Of a stretch of 62,656 nucleotides of DNA, positions 42,285-50,725 are shown one piece after another. The position numbers and the translations under genes were made by a program. The DNA comes from Nocardia asiatica NBRC 100129 (GTDB lineage: Bacteria > Actinomycetota > Actinomycetes > Mycobacteriales > Mycobacteriaceae). Positions within the stretch are counted from its first letter, which is position 1, and the number at the start of each line of letters is the position of its first letter. Location: the NCBI RefSeq assembly GCF_000308415.1, contig NZ_BAFS01000271.1, positions 1-62,656 of the forward strand. Reading direction: 5' to 3'. Below the pieces are notes generated by a model. It saw only the letters and a list, made by a program, of their open reading frames with translations, had not been told where the DNA came from and did no database searches.

Positions 42285-42893
42285 TCAGGGTTCCCCGTTG
42301 ACGACCGCCATCAGCGCGTCCATGAACGGCTGCCCGCCCTGGATGGCTCCACCCGCGATCGCGCCGACGACCAGGCCGATCGGGCCGGTGATGATGCTGA
42401 AGAAGCCCAGGCCGATCAGGGCTCCGAGCAGGCCGCCGAGCAGCGCGCCGCCGACCACGCCGACGACGTTCTTGTTCAGTTCGGCGATCAGCCGGTTCAT
42501 CGAGCTGATCGGCTGCATCTCGCCGATCTCCTTCGCGTCGGCCACCGGAGTGAGCGCGAGACGCCGTCCGCTGTCGCTGATCTCGTGTGCGACCGACAGC
42601 TTGCTGCCGGAAACCTCGTAGGTCAGCGGCACTTCCGCGACCACGGCTCCGGTGTCGGAGGTCAGCTTGATCTTGGTGCCGTCGTCGACCACCGCGAAGG
42701 TGCCGTGCTCGACAGCGGTGCTGATCGCACCGGTCTCACGGGAGACCGTGGTGCGGTAGTCGACGCCCTGCTCGACACCGGCTGTGGTGATCTCTCGATC
42801 CGGTTCTACGGGTTGCGCGTTCGCGGCGCCCGCGGTGATGCCCACTGCGGCAACCGCACCGAGGGCAATGGCGGCAATAGTGCCGAACTTCAT
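42285..42893 (-). CDS. Secreted protein with glycine-zipper C-terminus (DUF8020-like)
   Basis: 202 residues. Signal peptide MKFGTIAAIALGAVAAVGIT with cleavage near ANAQP, a beta-rich middle (VVAEVPLTYEVSGSKLSVAHEIS), and a Gly-rich hydrophobic C-terminus (VVGGALLGGLLGALIGLGFF) that could insert in a membrane. Matches a type of exported protein found in many copies in Nocardia. AAGGA 8 bases before ATG 42893. Confidence 0.82.
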   Translation of the reverse strand: MKFGTIAAIALGAVAAVGITAGAANAQPVEPDREITTAGVEQGVDYRTTVSRETGAISTAVEHGTFAVVDDGTKIKLTSDTGAVVAEVPLTYEVSGSKLSVAHEISDSGRRLALTPVADAKEIGEMQPISSMNRLIAELNKNVVGVVGGALLGGLLGALIGLGFFSIITGPIGLVVGAIAGGAIQGGQPFMDALMAVVNGEP

Positions 42894-43206
42894 TCTGGAA
42901 TTCCTTCTCACCGAGATACCCGGCTCCGGAGGCCGGATGGCGTGTGACTGTACAGCGCCCGTGACTTGTTTCCAGACCTGGCAGCCGGCACACCTGATCG
43001 AGAAGGTTCGTTATCCGATTGTGATCACTCCGGCCGATCGCGCCGCCACGCAGGTGAATTCTCTGGGCGGATGCCCGGTTCCGGGAAGGAGAACTCGACG
43101 CGGACGCGCCCCGTAGTGTATGCATGGCGTGGTCTTCAATCCGCAAGATTCACAACTTCGGGTCGCTAGGTGGGTTCGAAGGGTTCACAGCTCTGGAGGA
43201 CGTGAC

Positions 43207-43851
43207 GTGTCGCGCCAACGTGTCCGTGCCGGTATCACCCTGGCCGCCTTCATGGTCGGGACTGGACTGGCGGCCGCCCTCGTGGTCTTCGCCGCGGTCT
43301 CGATGACCGGCCCCGCCGACGAGCCGGCCAAGGCCGCCCAGACCGCCGACGCTCCGACCACCACGCCCCCGCCGACCACCGAGGAACCGCTGCCGACCAC
43401 CACGGAGGCACTGCCGACCACGTCGGCGATGCGCGGCGCGTCGAACAAGAGCGCCACCAGCCTGCAGGTGAACATCGGCGACTGCGTATCGTTCAGCGGT
43501 GCGGGCGGAATCGACAAAACCGCTTGTGGCAGCGCGAACTCGGTCTACAAGGTCATCGAGAAGGCGCCGGCGAACGCCGCGTGCCCCACCGACGCCGACC
43601 GCACCTACAACGAGACTTTGCATGGCGCGGCGCAGGCAGCGTTGTGCCTGGACATCGATTGGGTTGTCGGCGGCTGCATGGAACTGACCCCCGACAACCC
43701 CAAGCGCCTGGACTGCGCGGCCCCCGCGCCCGGCGCGGTCCGGGTGATCGATGTCAAGCAGAACACTGTCGACGTCAACGCCTGCGGCTCGGCCGACAGC
43801 GGGATCGTCTACCAGCAGCGCCATTTCGTCGTCTGTGTGGCACGGCTCTGA
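43207..43851 (+). CDS. Membrane-anchored Cys-rich exported protein (LppU-like domain)
   Basis: 214 residues. One N-terminal transmembrane anchor (ITLAAFMVGTGLAAALVVFAA), a Thr/Pro-rich linker (TTTPPPTTEEPLPTTTEALP), then a globular domain with at least six cysteines, beginning VNIGDCVSFSG and ending FVVCVARL, reminiscent of the LppU/SCO3897 family. GTG start with GGAGG 7 bases upstream. Confidence 0.82.
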   Translation: MSRQRVRAGITLAAFMVGTGLAAALVVFAAVSMTGPADEPAKAAQTADAPTTTPPPTTEEPLPTTTEALPTTSAMRGASNKSATSLQVNIGDCVSFSGAGGIDKTACGSANSVYKVIEKAPANAACPTDADRTYNETLHGAAQAALCLDIDWVVGGCMELTPDNPKRLDCAAPAPGAVRVIDVKQNTVDVNACGSADSGIVYQQRHFVVCVARL

Positions 43852-44525
43852 CCCTTCTCGTGACCGTTCGCACCCGCCTCGCGGCGAGAGACCGCACAAG
43901 ATCATTAACAGGCTTGTGAAGCTCACCTCCACCGCACGGGCTGCACTCGACAGCGCAGCAGCTGACGAGCTTTTCGGGTAATCGGCGTGATCATTGCGTG
44001 TTCGTTCAGGACGCGGATCGGCGGTACTGCGCGGGCGAATTTCGAATCGTAGCTCGATATCGTTCGCGCTCATCGCTTTTGGACGCCGTTGTACGAATAA
44101 AAATCATATAGTTCCGAAAAATAACGTCCCGGAGCCGCCGATGGGGCGGCGCCTGCCCCGAGGCAGCCTGTTTCTATCAGCGGGGACCGGCAAACATGTG
44201 TTTCGGCAACAGATCCCGAGGCGACAACCTCGCAGTCTCGGTCAGCCAGTTGCCTGGACACCTCGAGGCTGAACCAGATCGTGTCGTCCACGCGCAGACG
44301 GCAAAGGTAGGGAACGTAGACACGGCGATTCGAGAGTCTCCGTACCTACACCGATAGCGGTCAGGGCGACCCACCGGGGCCAGTCCGCTGCCGAAATCGA
44401 ACCAGCGAACGGGTCATGCCGCCGCCGGTCTCGATGAGGATGTCGGCGCCCCTGTACGGCAGCGGGCACCGGCCCGCTGATCAGTCTTCGCGGATGCCAG
44501 GACAAGGGAGACGAGTCGCTCTCCG
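43852..44525. other. Gene-free interval, locally AT-rich
   Basis: 674 bases with no supportable gene. About 44085-44130 is strikingly AT-rich for this genome (GTACGAATAAAAATCATATA). Minus-strand fragments such as DDTIWFSLEVSRQLADRD (near 44235-44290) hint at degraded coding sequence but have no start or family. May be a transfer scar or a regulatory region. Confidence 0.4.
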
Positions 44526-45179
44526 TCAGTATTCGAGTTCCGTCCACGGGATGGTGATCGGGAACGGGTGGTCGAACTCGATTCCGTCCTGGTTCTGGTG
44601 GGTCCATTCGGCGGCGAGGATGTAGTTGGCGGCGCGGAGGGGGTGGACTCCGTCCGGGAGCTGAGCGTGGCCGACGTCGAGGCCGTAAGCGCGGACGGTG
44701 GCGATCGCGCTCGCCTCACGGGCCAGCGTCACCTCCCAGTACCACGGGATGGCGGCGCTGGCGTACCGCCCTTTCTTCGCCTCCATGTCCGTCTGTGTGT
44801 TGGACGGGGACAACACTTCACCGACCAGCAGGACATCACTCCCCCGCACGTCTCGATAGGGGGAATCGAGGCAGCGGTGGACAAGGAAGTCCGGTGTCAG
44901 AAAGTTGGACTTTCCGGTTCGACCAAGGAACACGTTGGTCTCGAGATTGACCCGCCAGCAATGTTCCGGGTCCTGCGACATCGACTTTCGCGCGCAGCTC
45001 TCGATCGAGTTCGTCAGGCGGCGTGTGAAGACCTGATGTTCGCCTGGCCCACGCCGTACCCAGACCACGCGGCCGTCCCACAGCTCGATCTGCTCGGCGA
45101 TCTCATCGGGAAGTTGTTCCAATTCCTCCCACGTCATCGACTCGGGAAGGTCCGGTCGTTCGATGTGTGGAACCGACAT
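44526..45179 (-). CDS. Uma2-family (DUF820) putative endonuclease
   Basis: 217 residues of the PD-(D/E)XK-like Uma2 family. Core: MTWEELEQLPDEIAEQIELWDGRV, FLTPDFLVHRCLD (catalytic Asp), LLVGEVLSPSNTQTDMEAKKGRYASAAIPWYWEV (Glu and Lys). Often present in many copies; cellular role unresolved. TACGAT ends 6 bases before the ATG (leaderless). Borders an AT-rich gene-free stretch. Confidence 0.9.
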   Translation of the reverse strand: MSVPHIERPDLPESMTWEELEQLPDEIAEQIELWDGRVVWVRRGPGEHQVFTRRLTNSIESCARKSMSQDPEHCWRVNLETNVFLGRTGKSNFLTPDFLVHRCLDSPYRDVRGSDVLLVGEVLSPSNTQTDMEAKKGRYASAAIPWYWEVTLAREASAIATVRAYGLDVGHAQLPDGVHPLRAANYILAAEWTHQNQDGIEFDHPFPITIPWTELEY

Positions 45180-45297
45180 GCCGCAATCGTAATGGCCGAC
45201 TCTCCCACGGTGGATGCTCGTTTCCCCGGCCGAGAGCCGTGGGACTACCCGTTACGGTCCCACCAGTCGAATCACCTGGTTGAGGCGAACGATCAGC

Positions 45298-46264
45298 TCA
45301 GTTCAGCCCCGCGTACGAGTGCAGCCCGCTGATCACCATGTTGATGATGAACAAGTTGAACAGCATGGCGACGAAGGCGGCGATGTTGATCCAGGCCGCC
45401 TTGGTGTCGCGCCAACCGGAGGTGGCGCGGGCGTGCAGGTAGGCGGCGTAGAGGACCCAGGCGATGAAGGAGCAGGTTTCCTTCGGGTCCCAGCCCCAGA
45501 AGCGGCCCCAGGCGGCTTCGGCCCAGATGGCGCCCAGGATGACACCGGCGCCGAACAGCGGGAAGCCGATGATGGTGGTCTTGTAGGCCAGCCGGTCCAG
45601 AGTGCGGGCGTCGGGCAGGCGGCGGGCGAGAACGCCGAAGACATTGTTCGACTCCTGACCGTCCGGCTGACGCAGGCGGTACAGGAACAGCATGCTGGCC
45701 ACGCCCGAGAACAGGAACACACCGCTGCCGACAGCGACGATGGTGACGTGCAGCGGCAGCCAGAACGATCGCAGCGCGGGCGACCACGGGCGCCGCGTCC
45801 GCGTAGAGCACGGTGCCCGCGAGGAACAGCAGGAGCAGCACCGGCACCAGCACGAATCCCCAGATGCCGCGATAGCGCTGCTCGCGCAGGAACACCACCC
45901 CGACCAGCACCGCGGCGGCCGTGGCCATGGTGACGAACTCGTACATGTTGCCCAGCGGGAAGCGGTGGGTCGCGAATCCGCGCAACACGATCGCGCCGAC
46001 GTGCAGCGCGACGGCGACCATCAGCACCGAGAACGCCATGTTGCCCAGTCGCTCCGACAGCGGCCGCCGCGCGGGCTCGGGGATACGCCCCGGCCCCTGC
46101 GGCATCGAACCGCCGCCCACCGTCACCAGCTCACGCTCGGCGACCTGGCGGCTGCGCGCCGTCGCGTACTGCCAGATCAGCAGCACCAGCACCAGCGCGT
46201 ACACCACGATCGCCGTTTTGAACGCCAGATCGCTGTACCTGGCGATGGTCTCGTCGATCGGCAT
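45298..46264 (-). pseudogene. ccsB: Cytochrome c biogenesis protein CcsB (ResC), single-base frameshift
   Basis: Membrane heme-handling partner of ResB. The N-terminal part (MPIDETIARYSDLAFKTAIV ... TVLYADAAPVV) is read in one frame and the C-terminal part (PALRSFWLPLHVTIVAVGSG ... WGWDPKETCSFIAWVLYAAY, ending SGLHSYAGLN) in another. One extra base near 45781-45782 joins them; without it the product would be about 322 residues, normal for the family, with the tryptophan-rich WGRFWGWDP motif intact. Either a sequencing error or a fresh mutation. ATG 46264 follows GGGAGAG. Confidence 0.88.
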
Positions 46265-46266
46265 GG

Positions 46267-47937
46267 TCACTCTCCCGTGGTCTCGGCGCCCCGCGCCGCG
46301 GTGGTCTCGGCGTCGGTGTCGAGCAGGCGGGCGCGCAGCCGGTCGAACTCGCCGCCCCAGCCCGCCTGGTCGGTCCTGGCGAGCCCGCCCATCTCTACTA
46401 CAGTGCGTCGTTGATCAACGGTACCGGCCGCGTCCTCGGCCGGGTACACCCGCACCCAGATCCGGCGGCGCTTGATCAGCAGCGAGACCAGCAGGCCCGC
46501 CATCATCAGCAACGCGCTCACCAGCACCCACTGCTGGGCCGGATCGTGCGACACCTGAAGATTCACGAACTCTTGCGCGCCGTCGAAGGTGACCTTGGTG
46601 CCGTTCGGCAGGGTGGTCGACTCGCCGGGACGCAAATTGACCCTGGCCTCCTTGGTCAAGCGTCCCTGTTTGACCTGCTCCGGGTCGAGGGCGAACAACG
46701 ACTGCGGCTTGCCGGTGTCCAAGCCGGTGTCGCCGCGATAGACGTCGACCGCGACGGCCGGATCGTTCATCGCCGGAAACGCCGAGGACAGCAACGAGCC
46801 GTGGAACATCGCGGTGGGCGCGAACAGACCCTCGATCGCGATCTGGTTCTTCCGGCGCTCCTCGTCGGTGGCGTACATGCCACCGGGCGGGTCGATCCGC
46901 AGCACGCCGCTGGACAGGAACGTCGTCGCGTCGTCGGGACGCCACTGGATGGACTCGGTGCGGGTCTGGCCGTTCGGGAAGGTGACCGTGAAGGTCGGCG
47001 CGTAGCCGTGGCCTTGCAGATAGAGCCGGTCGCCCGCGACCCGCAACGGGTGGTTGACCTGCACCTGGGTGTCGCGCCAAGTGTCGGTCCGCAGGTCGTC
47101 GCCCGCCTGGTAGGCGAGGTTCGCGGTGAACATCTCGGCTTGCCCGTTGGTCAGGTAATCGGCCCGGAAATCCTTGACCCGCACGCAGATCGGGGTCATC
47201 CCGGTGCCGTCGTTGACGTTGCCCGCCTTGAACGAGTCGAACACCGCGGGCGAGGTGGTGCAAAAGCCGGGGCCGTTGTTCGCCAGCACGATGACGCTGC
47301 CCTCGTACCCGAACAGCTTGCCCGCCGCGATGGCGACCAGCAGTCCGACCAGCGCGAGATGGAACACCAGGTTGCCGAGCTCGCGCGTGTAGCCCTTCTC
47401 CGCCGACAGCGCCAGCTCACCCTCGCGCGGACCGGGACGGACCTCGGTGCGCCAGCCGCGCAGCTGGGCGCGGGCGTGGTCGAGCACTGCCCCGGGCGAC
47501 TGTTCGACCCGGTCCGAGTAGTGGTGCGGCAGCCTGGTCAGATTGCGCGGGGCCGGCACCGGCCGGGTGCGCAGGGCGCGGTAGTGGTCGACCGTGCGCG
47601 GCAGGATGCAACCGACCAGGGAGATGAACAGCAGCACGTAGACGGCCGTGAACCAGAAACTGGAGAACACGTCGAACAGTTCGAAGCGGTCCATCCACGG
47701 GCCGAGCGTGGGCCGGTCGGCGATGTACTGCTCGACCTTCTGCTCGTTGAGGTTTCGCTGCGGCAGCAGCGCCCCGGGGATCGCGGCCAAGGCGAGCAGG
47801 AACAGCAGCACCAGGGCGGTACGCATGCTGGTGAGCCCGCGCCATGTGTTGCGCAGGAACGCCCAGGCCCGCCCGGCCGGGGATTGCCGCGGGGGCCGTG
47901 CGGAGGTGTCCGTCTTCGGCTGGTCGGTCACGGTCAT
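46267..47937 (-). CDS. resB: Cytochrome c biogenesis protein ResB
   Basis: 556-residue ResB: N-terminal transmembrane helices (TALVLLFLLALAAIPGALLPQ; FTAVYVLLFISLVGCILPRT; VFHLALVGLLVAIAAGKLF), a large extracytoplasmic domain, and a last helix (WVLVSALLMMAGLLVSLLI). Works with CcsB to deliver heme to apocytochrome c. I chose ATG 47937 because its ATGA overlaps the ccdA stop; the longer frame is antisense-free read-through in ccdA and not coding. Confidence 0.93.
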   Translation of the reverse strand: MTVTDQPKTDTSARPPRQSPAGRAWAFLRNTWRGLTSMRTALVLLFLLALAAIPGALLPQRNLNEQKVEQYIADRPTLGPWMDRFELFDVFSSFWFTAVYVLLFISLVGCILPRTVDHYRALRTRPVPAPRNLTRLPHHYSDRVEQSPGAVLDHARAQLRGWRTEVRPGPREGELALSAEKGYTRELGNLVFHLALVGLLVAIAAGKLFGYEGSVIVLANNGPGFCTTSPAVFDSFKAGNVNDGTGMTPICVRVKDFRADYLTNGQAEMFTANLAYQAGDDLRTDTWRDTQVQVNHPLRVAGDRLYLQGHGYAPTFTVTFPNGQTRTESIQWRPDDATTFLSSGVLRIDPPGGMYATDEERRKNQIAIEGLFAPTAMFHGSLLSSAFPAMNDPAVAVDVYRGDTGLDTGKPQSLFALDPEQVKQGRLTKEARVNLRPGESTTLPNGTKVTFDGAQEFVNLQVSHDPAQQWVLVSALLMMAGLLVSLLIKRRRIWVRVYPAEDAAGTVDQRRTVVEMGGLARTDQAGWGGEFDRLRARLLDTDAETTAARGAETTGE

Positions 47938-48770
47938 ATCGGCAAGGTCACCTCGGAGACGAACGCATCGCGCACCCATGCGACGAACTGGTCCCATGCC
48001 CCGGTGACCAGCGCGGCGCCGACCGCGACGAGCAGCATGCCCCCGATGATCTGGATGGTGCGGGAATTGCGGCGCAGCCAGCCGACGCCCCGCAGCGCGC
48101 TCGCCGACCCGAACGCGAGCACGACGAACGGCAGACCGAGCCCCAGGCAGTAGGCGACGATCAGGGCGACGCCGCGCACGGCCGTCGTCCCGTCGGTGCC
48201 CGCGGCCACCGCCATGACCCCCGACAGGGTGGGGCCGAGGCAGGGTGTCCATCCCAGCGCGAACACGCCGCCGAGCAGCGGCGCGCCCACGATGCCGGTG
48301 AGCCTGCGCGGCTCCATCCGGGTGTCCCGCTGCAAGGCGGGCACCAGGCCGATGAACACCAACCCCATCAGGATCGTCACCACGCCGCCGATGCGTTGCA
48401 GAAGTTCCCGGTTGACGTTGAGGGTCTGGATGACGCCGAACACCGTCGCGGTGGCGAGCACGAACACCACGGTGAAACCGGCGACGAACAGCCCGGCCGC
48501 GCCCGCGACGCGCATCCGCCCGGTGCGCATGGGGCGGGTGGCGGTCGTCGCGCCCCCTCGGGCGGAGCCCGCGGCCTGCGCGACAGTGGCGGGCGGCGCC
48601 TCCGCACCGACCAGCCCGGCCAGGTAGGACAGGTATCCGGGCACGAGCGGCACCACACACGGCGACGCGAACGACACCAGGCCCGCGAGCAGGCACGCAC
48701 CGAGCGCCAGCAGCAGCGGCCCGGAGGCCGCCGTCTGCTGGAACGAATCACCGACCCCGGCGAGCACCAT
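47934..48770 (-). CDS. ccdA: Thiol-disulfide transporter CcdA
   Basis: Carries reducing equivalents across the membrane to TlpA/CcsX for apocytochrome reduction. 278 residues, six transmembrane helices, and the paired Cys-Pro motifs FASPCVVPLVPGYLSYLAG and LGWTPCLGPTLSGVM. ATG 48770 has GGAGG 7 bases upstream. Coupled to resB by ATGA. Confidence 0.93.
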   Translation of the reverse strand: MVLAGVGDSFQQTAASGPLLLALGACLLAGLVSFASPCVVPLVPGYLSYLAGLVGAEAPPATVAQAAGSARGGATTATRPMRTGRMRVAGAAGLFVAGFTVVFVLATATVFGVIQTLNVNRELLQRIGGVVTILMGLVFIGLVPALQRDTRMEPRRLTGIVGAPLLGGVFALGWTPCLGPTLSGVMAVAAGTDGTTAVRGVALIVAYCLGLGLPFVVLAFGSASALRGVGWLRRNSRTIQIIGGMLLVAVGAALVTGAWDQFVAWVRDAFVSEVTLPI

Positions 48771-48810
48771 CACAGGTCCTCCCCGGCACACGGCGCGGTG
48801 TGCGCGCAGG

Positions 48811-49065
48811 TCACACCGATTCCTCCCGCGTGTCCTCCGCCGATCGTCCGGCGCCGCGGCGCAACGACACCTTCCGCTCGGTGGCGGCGGGTTCCTCGGC
48901 TACGTCGAATACGGCGAAGTCCAGCAGGGACTCGGCGGCGACGCTGCGCGGCACGGTGGCGATACCCGCCCACCGGTCGTCGACGGCCCATCCGCCGCCG
49001 ATGCGTCGGGCGCCCTGCCGTGGCCGACAGGCACGCAGGTGGCGGGTACGGCGGTCGCGATTCAC
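48811..49065 (-). CDS. Unrecognised 84-aa protein in cytochrome c operon
   Basis: A GTG at 49065 overlaps the tlpA stop as GTGA and has GGAGG 7 bases upstream (GGAGGAAGAACAGTGA). It opens an 84-codon frame to 48811, 40 bases before ccdA. The sequence includes GGGWAVDDRWAGIATVPRS and LLDFAVFDVAEEPAATER. Third codon positions are mostly G or C, as in neighbouring genes. No transmembrane segment or signal peptide. Not a known member of the tlpA-ccdA-resB-ccsB set; I recognise no family. It may link TlpA and CcdA functions or be lineage-specific. Confidence 0.65.
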   Translation of the reverse strand: MNRDRRTRHLRACRPRQGARRIGGGWAVDDRWAGIATVPRSVAAESLLDFAVFDVAEEPAATERKVSLRRGAGRSAEDTREESV

Positions 49066-49694
49066 TGTTCTTCCTCCGCGGCGATTCGTTCTACTACTGG
49101 TTGGAGATCCTCGGCGAGCAAGGACCGCAGGAAGACCGCGGCGACCCGGTGTTGCCGGTCGAGGACGAGCGTGGTGGGGATGACACTGGTAGGGAAGTTC
49201 CCGCCGAGCGCCAAGAGCGTGCGCATCGACGGGTCGTAGACGGACGGGTAGCCGACCTTGTTGTCGACCACGAAGTCCTGGGCCTTGTCCTGCTGCGGAT
49301 CGCGCACGTTGATCCCGAGGAAGGCGACGCCCTTGTCCTTGGTCGCTTCGTAGACATTCTCCAGGGCGGGCGCTTCCGCGCGGCACGGACCGCACCACTG
49401 ACCCCACAGGTTGAGCACCACGACCTTGCCCGGGTAGTCCTCGACCGAGACAGTCTTACCGGCGGTCATCAGGTCCGGACCGGCCAGTTCCCCGATGGTG
49501 CCGCGGGCGGCGGGCGGGTCGTAGACGATGTCGGTCTTGCCGCCGGGCGAGACGAATTCGAAGGTGCCGCCCGAGGCCACCGCGTCCGATCCGGTCGAGC
49601 AACCCGCGAGCGCGGCCACGAGCGCCACGCACGCGAGCAGCACCCGCCCTGGGCGTTTCGAGGGCGAGTCGGGGAACGCGGTGCAGCGGTTCAT
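49062..49694 (-). CDS. TlpA-like thiol-disulfide lipoprotein
   Basis: 210 residues. Signal peptide with lipobox LAGC (VLLACVALVAALAGCSTG), thioredoxin fold with active site WCGPC (VVLNLWGQWCGPCRAEAPA) and cis-Pro loop TSVIPTTLVLD. Reduces the CxxCH cysteines of apocytochrome c outside the membrane, fed by CcdA. ATG overlaps the upstream phosphatase stop as ATGA. Confidence 0.93.
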   Translation of the reverse strand: MNRCTAFPDSPSKRPGRVLLACVALVAALAGCSTGSDAVASGGTFEFVSPGGKTDIVYDPPAARGTIGELAGPDLMTAGKTVSVEDYPGKVVVLNLWGQWCGPCRAEAPALENVYEATKDKGVAFLGINVRDPQQDKAQDFVVDNKVGYPSVYDPSMRTLLALGGNFPTSVIPTTLVLDRQHRVAAVFLRSLLAEDLQPVVERIAAEEEQ

Positions 49695-50725
49695 GCGCCG
49701 TGTACCGAGGGGTCCGAGCCGCCCGCGGGCTCGGAGTAGACGATGTCGACGAGGGTGTCGCCGTGGTAGACCAGCGAGGTCAGCGACGCGAGCGAGCACT
49801 GCCGCCGGCGCGGATCGTGCCACAGGCGCTGCCCTTGCAGGAAGCGCCGCAGCGTCCACACCGGCAACTGATGCGATACCAGCACCGCCTCACGCCCGGC
49901 CGCTTCGACCCTGGCCTTGTTCACCGCCGCCAGCATGCGATGCGCGATCTGCAGATACGGCTCGCCCCAGGACGGGGTGAAGGGGTCGCGCAGCTTCCAC
50001 CAGTGCCGCGGCTTGCGCAGCGCGCCGTCGCCCACCGAGACGCGCAGGCCCTCGAAGGTGTTGCCCGCCTCGATGAGGTTCTCGTCGGTGCGCACTATCA
50101 CGTCGTGCTGCGCGGCGATCGGCTCGGCGGTCTCCTGCGCACGCTGCAGCGGCGAGGCGATGACCAGCGCGATGTCGTGATCGGCCAGGGTCCGCGCGAC
50201 CGCGGAGGCCTGCGCCCGCCCCGCCACCGAGAGGCTGAAGCCGGGCAGGCGGCCGTAGAGGATGCCGTTCGGGTTGTGCACCTCGCCGTGCCGCAGCACG
50301 TGCACGATCGTCTCGACCGGGGCGGCGGCGCCGTCGTGCACCCGCTCGGCGGCGCGGGTTCGGCCATCGGGGCGTTCGGCCGGTTCGGTTCCGGCGGCGT
50401 CGTTCTCGGCCGGAGCGGTGCGGTCGGCGGCAGCGGTCCTGTCGCCCTTGCGGGCCGCCACGACCTGCGCGTCCGACGCCGCCGCGGCGGCGAACTGCGC
50501 TCCGGCGTCGACCAGGCTCGATTCCGCCGACTCGGGTTCGACGGTCGCGGACCGGACCCCGGCGCTCGCGGCGGCGAACTGTTCACCCGCGTCGATCACC
50601 GTCGCTTCCGCGACGGCATCGATGGCCACGGCGGTCGCGCCGTTCGTCACGGGCACATCCGGCTCGGCGGACGGTGTGGTTAGCTCGCGCCGGTCGGCAT
50701 CGGGCTGATCGAGGTCGGAGGTCAC
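49691..50725 (-). CDS. Histidine phosphatase-family protein with long N-terminal extension
   Basis: 344 residues from GTG 50725, whose GTGA overlaps the hemL stop. The catalytic domain starts near residue 140: HVLRHGEVHNPNGILYGRLPG, with second His in VLVSHQLPVWTLRRFLQ. The first 135 or so residues are Ala-rich and probably disordered, with an internal repeat DAGEQFAAA / DAGAQFAAAAA. The M. tuberculosis counterpart (Rv0525) is about 200 residues and lacks this. An internal start just before the domain would give the usual length. Confidence 0.88.
   Translation of the reverse strand: MTSDLDQPDADRRELTTPSAEPDVPVTNGATAVAIDAVAEATVIDAGEQFAAASAGVRSATVEPESAESSLVDAGAQFAAAAASDAQVVAARKGDRTAAADRTAPAENDAAGTEPAERPDGRTRAAERVHDGAAAPVETIVHVLRHGEVHNPNGILYGRLPGFSLSVAGRAQASAVARTLADHDIALVIASPLQRAQETAEPIAAQHDVIVRTDENLIEAGNTFEGLRVSVGDGALRKPRHWWKLRDPFTPSWGEPYLQIAHRMLAAVNKARVEAAGREAVLVSHQLPVWTLRRFLQGQRLWHDPRRRQCSLASLTSLVYHGDTLVDIVYSEPAGGSDPSVHGA

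Noticed and set aside
44242..44607. 121-codon minus-strand frame downstream of uma2
   Set aside because: No initiation signal and no recognisable family; partly a shadow of uma2.
46267..48696. 809-codon version of ResB
   Set aside because: The first 253 codons overlap ccdA in another frame; ATG 47937 with ATGA overlap is the family start.
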